The notes beneath the pieces were generated by a model. It was not told the origin of the DNA, did no database searches, and saw only the letters and a program-made list of their open reading frames with translations. Shown piece after piece: positions 7,877 to 15,442 of a DNA stretch of 15,442 nucleotides. Every line of letters starts with the position of its first letter. Position 1 is the first letter of the stretch. A program made the position numbers and the translations under genes. The stretch covers positions 1-15,442 of the forward strand of contig DRKG01000257.1 of NCBI GenBank assembly GCA_011051855.1. The letters are read 5' to 3'. Source of the stretch: a bacterium. Lineage in GTDB: Bacteria > Planctomycetota > UBA1135 > UBA2386.

Positions 7877-8645
7877 AGTACGTGCGGTTCTTCTTCAGCC
7901 ACGCCTTGGCTTCGGCGGCGCTGCCGAAGTTCTGGCCGGTGATCGCGAACAGCGCCTGTTTGACCTTGCCGCGCCACGCCGCCCAGGAGTGCCAGCGCGC
8001 CTTCCAATACTCCGCCGGTGGGTTGTCGGCACCGTGCACGTCCTTCGGGGCCGGCTCGTCGAGGTTGCGCAATAGTAGCGGCAGCGCCTGCTTCTCCTTG
8101 TGCTTCGCGATCAGGTCGAGGATCGCCTCGTGCAGCGGAATGCGCTCGGTGTCGTAATCGTCCTCGAACATGTCCTTGATCACGCGCCAGTCCTTGGCGT
8201 CGTAGCCGGCACTGCTGAGCGCGCGGATCAGACCGGCGTGCACCTGCGGGTTGGCGGTCACGCGCGCCTTCTTCAGCAGCTTCAGAATGGCGGGCTTGGC
8301 CCGATCGCGCGGCTGGTAGGCCAGCATCTCGACCGCCCGTCGCCGCAGCGTCACCGACGAGTCCTCTTCGATGAATCTGGCCAGCGGCTTGATCAACTGA
8401 CGGTTGATGCCCCCCTCGAACAGGTCGAGCGCCTGCTTGCGCAGCTTCATCGGCACCTTCTTCGGCTTCAGCGCCTTCTCGAACGCCTTGACCTTGGCTC
8501 GCGCCTCGCGATCGGGCAGCGTCGCCCGCCGCTGGCTGCCACTGCTGTTGGACGAACGCGACTGCTGGCCGCGATCCACCTGCGGCTTCGGTGCTGGATC
8601 CTGACACAAGAACAGGCCGGCGACTGCGACTGCGGCGGTGATCAT
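7875..8645 (-). CDS. Secreted HEAT-repeat protein of unknown function
   Basis: The product has 256 residues and a short hydrophobic N-terminus (MITAAVAVAGLFLC) that looks like a signal peptide. A lipoprotein is less likely because the residues before the Cys do not fit a lipobox. A basic and polar linker (about residues 20-60) is followed by helical repeats of HEAT type, with LRRRAVEMLAY and PAILKLLKKARV in the middle. The C-terminal cap is KQALFAITGQNFGSAAEAKAWL. A similar TGQ cap follows the HEAT repeats of the convergent HEAT-VWA protein. The gene has a TATCTT box 7 nt before its ATG and no ribosome binding site. Its stop codon is built into the long inverted repeat. The role is probably protein scaffolding outside the cytoplasm; the partner is unknown. 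Confidence 0.8.
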   Translation of the reverse strand: MITAAVAVAGLFLCQDPAPKPQVDRGQQSRSSNSSGSQRRATLPDREARAKVKAFEKALKPKKVPMKLRKQALDLFEGGINRQLIKPLARFIEEDSSVTLRRRAVEMLAYQPRDRAKPAILKLLKKARVTANPQVHAGLIRALSSAGYDAKDWRVIKDMFEDDYDTERIPLHEAILDLIAKHKEKQALPLLLRNLDEPAPKDVHGADNPPAEYWKARWHSWAAWRGKVKQALFAITGQNFGSAAEAKAWLKKNRTY

Positions 8646-8658
8646 GCGCCCGAAGATA
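8646..8658 (-). promoter_or_regulatory. Putative -10 box for a leaderless transcript (TATCTT)
   Basis: On the minus strand TATCTT occupies 8658-8653. It is followed by seven bases (CGGGCGC) and the ATG at 8645. No Shine-Dalgarno sequence and no clear -35 box are seen. Confidence 0.45.
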
Positions 8659-8673
8659 CCGCGCGCCGAGCGC

Positions 8674-8766
8674 TCAGGGCAGGTGCACGAGCAGGCTCAC
8701 CGACGTGTGCTGCACGAACGACGTGCACAGCCCCTCGTCGGGCCGCGCGTCACGCTCGAATCGTCG
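8674..8766 (-). pseudogene. Remnant of a YjbQ/UPF0047 family gene
   Basis: A 30-codon open stretch on the minus strand ends EGLCTSFVQHTSVSLLVHLP and then a TGA at 8676-8674. The segment GLCTSFVQHTSVSLL closely follows the signature of the YjbQ/UPF0047 family (typically GL-x(5)-QHTSASL). The family is about 130-140 residues long, so this is roughly a quarter of it. The continuation expected after SLL (usually NENADP-like) is missing and the frame is closed upstream by a TGA at 8769-8767. No start codon or promoter is visible. It is best read as a decayed fragment left between the stress protein gene and the HEAT gene. The match is from memory of the family and has not been searched. Confidence 0.6.
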
Positions 8767-8782
8767 TCACAGCCATCGTGGA

Positions 8783-9613
8783 TCAGACCAGCAACACCGG
8801 CGATCTGCTGGCGAGCACCAGCCTGCGCGCGTTCTGCGCCGCTTCGCTGCGGGCATCGCGGTCGCGGCCGGCGACCACCAGCCCCTGCCGACGTTCGTTC
8901 TCCTCGAGCAGTAGCTCGACGGTGTCGCCGAGCGCGAAGTGCACCATCGGCACCACGTCCCAGTCGCCGGCGTGACGCTGCAACTCGGCCGTCAGCGCCG
9001 CGGCGCGCGCGCTGGCGAGCCCGCCGAGCACCTCCGGCGACAGGTCGCGCGGGTCCAGGTTGCGCGCCAATAGCTCTTCGTCGTGCAGCTCGTGGTGCGG
9101 ATCGACCGTCGACAGCAGCAGCAGTTCGCCGCCGCCCTTGGCCAACGCCAGCGCCAGCGCGGTCGCGGGCACCTTGCGATGCCGGTCGATCTGCAGGCCG
9201 ACCAAAGGGTGCGTGATGGTGCGCTCTGCATCGCCGACCGGAGCGCGCGCGATGCAGATCGAGGCCTCACTGCGCGCCAGCAGCAGGTCGATCGTCGTCG
9301 ACAGGCTGAGCTGACCTTCGGCCTCGTAGTCGCGCCCGAACGGCGACGGCACCACCAGCACGTCGCCGGCCCCGGCCGCCGCGAGCAAGGTCGCCAACGC
9401 AGCGTCCGCGTCGCCGGTCGCCGGAGCGGCGTGCTCGCACCCGGTTCCGAGCCGCGCGGCCATCGCGTTCGCCAGCGTGTCGACCGTCGCGTCCTGGTCG
9501 GTGCCGTCGTGCGCCGCGACCACCCTGCCGACGGACTGCGGGGACAGCTCGACCGGCGCAGTGATACGGGCCGCTGCGAACTTCGCCATCTGCTCTTTGA
9601 GGTCGTCGCTCAT
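8783..9613 (-). CDS. Tandem universal stress protein (two USP-like domains)
   Basis: This 276-residue cytoplasmic protein has two halves of similar layout. The first ends with DLLLARSEASICIARAP near residue 130 and the second with RLVLASRSPVLLV at the C-terminus. Both match the last helix and strand of a UspA-type fold. The nucleotide-binding glycine motif is degenerate (VAGRDRDARSEAA), so ATP binding is uncertain. The ATG lies 7 nt after the permease stop, with a weak GAG-containing site in the gap, so it is co-transcribed with the permease. Transporters of the CitMHS and sodium-proton classes are often paired with or fused to such domains, which are thought to regulate them. A regulatory role on the neighbouring permease is inference. 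Confidence 0.75.
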   Translation of the reverse strand: MSDDLKEQMAKFAAARITAPVELSPQSVGRVVAAHDGTDQDATVDTLANAMAARLGTGCEHAAPATGDADAALATLLAAAGAGDVLVVPSPFGRDYEAEGQLSLSTTIDLLLARSEASICIARAPVGDAERTITHPLVGLQIDRHRKVPATALALALAKGGGELLLLSTVDPHHELHDEELLARNLDPRDLSPEVLGGLASARAAALTAELQRHAGDWDVVPMVHFALGDTVELLLEENERRQGLVVAGRDRDARSEAAQNARRLVLASRSPVLLV

Positions 9614-9620
9614 TGCTCAC

Positions 9621-11003
9621 TCAGTGCGCCGCTGGTAGCTCCGGATACAGATCAAAGACGGTGAACAGCGACAGCCAAGCGATGGCGACGGCGATCTGCA
9701 GCACCATGGCGAGCGCACCGACCTTGAACCACTCCCCCCACGACACCTTGCCGCCGCCGCTCTCCTGCAGGGCCGACAGCGCGATCACGCCGCTGATGCT
9801 GCCGATCGGGGTGCCGTTACCGCCGAGGTTGGCGGCGATCGTCAACCCCCACCAGAGCGGCGCAGCCGGCAGTTCCTGCGCCATCGTCGCGACGATCGGG
9901 ATCATCGTCGCCGCCACCGGGATGTTGTCCATGATGCCGCTGGTGACCGCGGTGAACAGCACCAACACGACGGTCGCGACGTGCACGTTGCCGCCGGACA
10001 CGTCACTGAGCAACCCGGCTGCACGCTGCAACAGGCCCGAATGCTCGACCGTGCCGATCATCACGAACAGCCCGATGAAGAACACGATCACGGTCCAGTT
10101 GACCTTCTTGACCGCGTCTTCCGGGCTCTCGCCGGAAAACAGGATCGCCAAAGCCCCGCCCGCCATCGCGACGAAGTCGAGCCCGATGCCGAGCGGTTGC
10201 GCAGTCGCAAACCCGACGATCGTCAGCCCGAGCAGGATCGCCGATCGCCAGAACACCCGCCGATCGGAGACCATCGCCCATTCGTCGAACGCCGCCACCG
10301 CGGCGGCGCGTTCGCCGGCCGTTGCCGGATCCGCTCGCAACTGGTCGCGATAGCAGCGCCCGACGACCCACCACGCCACCCAGGCGGTCAACACCGCCAT
10401 CGGCGTCGATACGACGAAGAAGTGTGCATACGGAAGGTTCGCAGCCGAACCGATCATCAGCGTGCAGATGCCGGACGCAAACGTGACCAGCGCCCCCGAA
10501 TTGGCGCAGATCGCGATGCCGACCAGGTACGGTTTGGGATCGATCTTCAGCGTGCGGCACAGAACCAACGCCAGCGACACGACGATCAACGTGCCGGGTG
10601 CGATCGTCAGCAAACTGACGAACAGCACCGTCAGCACCAGCAGCGACGTGAACAACCGCCGCGGATCGCCCTGCGCCCGCTTGGCGATCTTGATCGCCAG
10701 GAACTGGAACAACCCCGACTTGCCGGCGACGTCGACCAGGATCGAGGTGCCGACGATGACGCCGAGCACGCCGATGTCCTTGGCCAGCACCTGATGCACT
10801 TCCGCGTATTCGTGCAGCACGCCGAACGCGAGCCCGAACACGGTGCAGACCAGCGCGCCGAGCAGCGCCGCGGTGAGCTTGTGCAGGCGGCCGGTCGCGA
10901 TCAGCGCGTAGGTGCCGAGCATCGTCAGCCCGAGCACCGCCATCGGCAGCGTGCCGATACCCTCGGCGGCGGCGTGTTCTACTTCCTGGAGCTCGAACGG
11001 CAT
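9621..11003 (-). CDS. ArsB/NhaD/SLC13-type ion transporter (CitMHS permease superfamily)
   Basis: From the ATG at 11003 the product has 460 residues and about 11 hydrophobic membrane segments. Signature features of the NhaD/ArsB/SLC13 group are IMDNIPVAATMIPIV near residue 355 and GGNGTPIGSISGVIALS in the last third, with a matching GTSILVDVAG and CANSGALVTFASG in the first half. Candidate functions are sodium-proton exchange, or export or uptake of an anion; these cannot be separated by eye. A longer reading that starts at 11171 runs through the selC tRNA and is rejected. Only 12 nt separate the tRNA CCA end from this ATG and they hold no ribosome binding site, so the gene is probably read from the selC transcript. 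A Met at codon 21 (10943) is an alternative start. The universal stress protein follows after 7 nt. Confidence 0.85.
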   Translation of the reverse strand: MPFELQEVEHAAAEGIGTLPMAVLGLTMLGTYALIATGRLHKLTAALLGALVCTVFGLAFGVLHEYAEVHQVLAKDIGVLGVIVGTSILVDVAGKSGLFQFLAIKIAKRAQGDPRRLFTSLLVLTVLFVSLLTIAPGTLIVVSLALVLCRTLKIDPKPYLVGIAICANSGALVTFASGICTLMIGSAANLPYAHFFVVSTPMAVLTAWVAWWVVGRCYRDQLRADPATAGERAAAVAAFDEWAMVSDRRVFWRSAILLGLTIVGFATAQPLGIGLDFVAMAGGALAILFSGESPEDAVKKVNWTVIVFFIGLFVMIGTVEHSGLLQRAAGLLSDVSGGNVHVATVVLVLFTAVTSGIMDNIPVAATMIPIVATMAQELPAAPLWWGLTIAANLGGNGTPIGSISGVIALSALQESGGGKVSWGEWFKVGALAMVLQIAVAIAWLSLFTVFDLYPELPAAH

Positions 11004-11015
11004 CGGCGACAGAAG

Positions 11016-11114
11016 TGGCGGGAATGCATGGGAATCGAACCCACCGAGCCCTTCTCCAGGAAGGACCCCACAGGTTTTGAAGACCAGGCCGAACACCAGC
11101 TCGGATGCACTCCC
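11016..11114 (-). tRNA. selC: Selenocysteine tRNA, anticodon UCA
   Basis: The 99-nt gene folds into every element of a bacterial tRNA-Sec. The acceptor stem has 8 pairs (11114-11107 with 11027-11020, one G-U) and stacks directly on a 5-pair T stem with loop TTCGATT (8+5 architecture). The D arm has a 6-pair stem and a 4-nt loop (TGGT, 11098-11095). The anticodon loop CTTCAAA (11082-11076) gives UCA at 11080-11078. The variable arm is long, with 9 pairs (11068-11060 with 11054-11046) and loop CTGGA. The discriminator is G and CCA is encoded (11018-11016). One oddity is a U-U mismatch (11086/11072) in the anticodon stem. The product carries serine that is converted to selenocysteine for insertion at UGA. 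No SelA, SelB or SelD gene is in the window. Confidence 0.95.
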
Positions 11115-11128
11115 GTGTGGGGCCCCGC

Positions 11129-11156
11129 AGCATCGGCATCGGCGCCCCAGTGTCAA
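11129..11156 (-). promoter_or_regulatory. Promoter of selC and the permease unit
   Basis: A perfect TTGACA -35 box lies at 11156-11151 on the minus strand. After 16 nt comes GATGCT (11134-11129), a weaker -10 box. Its end is 14 nt before the tRNA 5' end, which leaves about 7 nt of leader to be removed by RNase P. It is the only consensus -35 hexamer seen among the promoters in this window. Confidence 0.6.
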
Positions 11157-11205
11157 GCGCCGATCGCGCACCGCCCGCGCGGTGGCCTTCTGCCCGGGCG
11201 GCCGC

Positions 11206-11221
11206 TACCGTGCTCGGCCAA
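11206..11221 (+). promoter_or_regulatory. Putative -10 box of the EF-P gene (TACCGT)
   Basis: TACCGT at 11206-11211 is followed by 10 nt and the ATG at 11222, so the expected leader is only about 3 nt. There is no Shine-Dalgarno site. No good -35 hexamer is visible. Confidence 0.4.
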
Positions 11222-11773
11222 ATGGCCCACCAGCAAGCCCTCGATCTCCGCCCCGGCACCCTGATCCGCCACGAAGGCCGCATGTGCGCGGTGGTCTGGT
11301 GGAACATCCTGCGCAACGACCGCCGGCTGTTCGTGCAGATGCGCATCAAGGACCTGCAGACCGGCCGCATGCAGGAACTGAAGGAACACGGCGACAGCAA
11401 GTTCGAGATCCTCGACAAGGAGGAGCGCGAAATGACGCACTCCTACCGCGACGGCGAGACCGAGGTGTTCTTCACCCCGGACGGCGACGAGTTCCGCTGC
11501 AGTGTGCCGGCCGCCGAGGATGCGCTGAAGTGGCCCGCCGACAGCTACACGGCGGTGTTCGTCGACGGCCAGTTGGTGCGCGTGCAGCCGCCGAAGTACT
11601 CGGTGCTCGCCATCACCGAGACCGCGCCGCCGATCAAGGGCGCGGGCACCGGCGGCAAGGACGCCGTGCTCGAAAACGGCATGACCATCAAAGTCAACCA
11701 GTTGTGCGACGTCGGTGACCGGGTGCGCGTCGACACCGAAACCGGCGAGTTCAAGGACCGCGTCAAGGATTGA
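11222..11773 (+). CDS. efp: Elongation factor P
   Basis: This 183-residue protein has the length and three-domain plan of EF-P, which relieves ribosome stalling at proline runs. The N-terminal KOW-like domain aligns without gaps to the E. coli protein up to the tip loop, and the C-terminal OB domain carries the EF-P signature segment ending RVDTETGEFKDRV. The Met at 11222 is chosen over an upstream in-frame ATG at 11105 because the conserved domain starts there (LDLRPGTLIRHEG), and the extra 39 codons would run into selC. The tip loop is unusual: the position matching E. coli Lys34 is Arg34 (NDRRLF) and the loop is one residue shorter than PGKGQAF. The gene is divergent from selC and convergent with the BNR protein gene. 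The YeiP paralogue is less likely from the C-terminal motif. Confidence 0.92.
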   Translation: MAHQQALDLRPGTLIRHEGRMCAVVWWNILRNDRRLFVQMRIKDLQTGRMQELKEHGDSKFEILDKEEREMTHSYRDGETEVFFTPDGDEFRCSVPAAEDALKWPADSYTAVFVDGQLVRVQPPKYSVLAITETAPPIKGAGTGGKDAVLENGMTIKVNQLCDVGDRVRVDTETGEFKDRVKD

Positions 11774-11789
11774 GCGCAGCGACGGTGCG

Positions 11790-11791
<2 letters not shown>
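11773..11791. terminator. Small hairpin between convergent EF-P and BNR genes
   Basis: AGCGCA (11773-11778) pairs with TGCGCT (11786-11791) around a 7-nt loop. It bridges the 16-nt gap between the two convergent stop codons and overlaps both. There is no T tract on either side, so it is at best a weak bidirectional terminator. Confidence 0.35.
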
Positions 11792-14906
<3,115 letters not shown>

Positions 14907-14918
14907 GCCCGCAGTGTA
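14907..14918 (-). promoter_or_regulatory. Putative -10 box for a leaderless transcript (TACACT)
   Basis: On the minus strand TACACT (14918-14913) is followed by GCGGGC and the ATG at 14906. The hexamer is identical to the one before the gene at 3534. No ribosome binding site lies between the box and the start codon. This also supports 14906 over the upstream ATG at 14951. Confidence 0.5.
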
Positions 14919-15081
14919 ACTGTTCCGCAAACCCCATCCACGCCCAATCATGGCCTGCCAGCATGGGAGCCGAAACGTACTTTACCAACACGAGACAGAA
15001 CAACCCCACTATCAAAACGCTTCGCAACCATAGATCGCCAGCGCTGCCGGCTCTTTGCAACCCTGCGCTTCACAACCTTCG

Positions 15082-15097
15082 GGAACCGGGGAGTTCC
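15082..15097. repeat. Small palindrome GGAAC-N6-GTTCC
   Basis: GGAAC (15082-15086) is the reverse complement of GTTCC (15093-15097) with 6 nt between. It lies about 180 nt upstream of the BNR gene start on its promoter side, so it may be an operator. It could also be chance. Confidence 0.35.
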
Positions 15098-15193
15098 ACC
15101 ACGAGCACATTCGCCCCCCATTTCCACACTGAGGCAACTGCGTTCAGCCGCGACTCGACTTCCTCGACCGCGGTGCTACGCTCCCCGACACGC

Positions 15194-15232
15194 CAGACTT
15201 TCCGGAACGCCCCGCGTCAGACTCTCCGGAAC
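15194..15232 (+). repeat. Direct repeat, two 15-nt copies 24 nt apart
   Basis: CAGACTTTCCGGAAC (15194-15208) and CAGACTCTCCGGAAC (15218-15232) differ at one base. Each contains the palindromic core TCCGGA. The 24-nt spacing is about two helical turns plus a little. The pair starts 12 nt after a TACGCT promoter-like box (15177-15182). Confidence 0.6.
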
Positions 15233-15442
15233 TCACACATCGCTCAGCAGACCACCGTGGTCAGCATCGCGAGCGATGCACACGACCTCGGGCGTCGCCG
15301 CCTCCCGAGTCCGACCCGCTCCATCGGACTCTGCCGTCACAATGGATCCGAGGACCCGGGGCATCGGCCGTTCCTCCTGCCCCATGATGAGTGGACCGCT
15401 CACATTCTGCGCCGCCCAGATGCCCCGATACCCGTATATGCA

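Larger units (their letters stand above)
14952..15442. other. Right-edge region of lower GC with no convincing gene
   Basis: This stretch is visibly richer in A and T than the genes to its left. A minus-strand frame is open from the window edge (15442) to a TGA at 15235-15233 (69 codons). About 28% of its codons end in A or T, unlike the neighbouring genes, and it resembles no family I recognise, so it is only a weak candidate for a partial gene. A plus-strand frame from the ATG at 15276 is also open to the edge and equally unsupported. A TACGCT box at 15177-15182 could be a promoter. The repeat and palindrome listed separately also lie here. Confidence 0.5.

Noticed and set aside
7789..7881. 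UGA codons next to the long hairpin as possible selenocysteine sites, given selC in the window
   Set aside because: The HEAT-VWA protein ends normally at its UGA, read-through would encode only the palindrome, and the stem is far longer than a bacterial SECIS. The minus-strand gene gives no sensible extension either.
8753..8785. UGA read-through of the universal stress protein
   Set aside because: Read-through adds only about ten codons before the next stop, with no SECIS-like hairpin, and the protein already ends with the usual last USP strand.
11016..11045. selC 3' end as an integration (att) site for a genomic island
   Set aside because: selC is a known integration hotspot in enterobacteria, but no second copy of the tRNA 3' end and no integrase gene were seen in this window.
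11004..11171. N-terminal extension of the permease up to an ATG at 11171
   Set aside because: The extension translates the selC tRNA itself and lacks hydrophobic or conserved sequence. The Met at 11003 starts the normal protein.
15265..15442. Minus-strand peptide containing VSGHLGGAE, similar to the ribosomal protein S3 motif VSGRLGGAE
   Set aside because: The match covers about ten residues. The following PLHTLRA block of S3 is absent and nearly half of the codons end in A or T, so chance is more likely than an S3 fragment.

Overview
The window is a high-GC bacterial chromosome segment. The genes use G or C at nearly every third codon position. The gene content suggests a planctomycete or close relative: secreted beta-propeller and repeat proteins, a HEAT plus von Willebrand A protein with a signal peptide, a large VPS10/BNR protein, and operon-leading genes with a TANNNT box only 6-10 nt before the start codon instead of a Shine-Dalgarno site. 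The phylum is an inference, because no rRNA lies in the window.

Layout. Positions 1-3477 (+) hold a tightly coupled operon: the C-terminal part of a medium-chain dehydrogenase, then lutA, lutB and lutC, the iron-sulfur L-lactate oxidation system. Each gene overlaps the next by 4 nt. Positions 3534-6080 (+) encode a secreted protein made of about 14 propeller-like repeats of roughly 47 residues. Positions 6121-7791 (+) encode a secreted HEAT plus VWA protein. It converges on a second secreted HEAT protein (7875-8645, -), and a 35-bp perfect inverted repeat sits between them. Positions 8674-8766 (-) carry a short remnant of a YjbQ/UPF0047 gene.

Positions 8783-11114 (-) form one apparent transcription unit: a selenocysteine tRNA gene (selC), an ArsB/NhaD/SLC13-type permease starting only 12 nt after the tRNA CCA end, and a tandem universal stress protein 7 nt further on. 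Divergent from selC is a gene for elongation factor P (11222-11773, +), so two translation genes share a 107-bp promoter region. EF-P converges on a 1038-residue secreted VPS10/BNR protein (11790-14906, -). The last 500 bases are lower in GC and hold no convincing gene. They contain a 15-nt direct repeat with 24-nt spacing, a small palindrome and a weak open frame running off the edge.

How it fits together. The lut operon feeds lactate carbon into pyruvate. The permease and stress protein form an ion or anion transport pair, apparently expressed through the selC transcript. selC means the genome should encode selenoproteins, but no UGA in this window looks like a Sec codon. The strongest points for follow-up are the unannotated-looking selC and its linkage to the permease, the long palindrome, the leaderless promoter pattern, the arginine-tipped EF-P and the YjbQ remnant.
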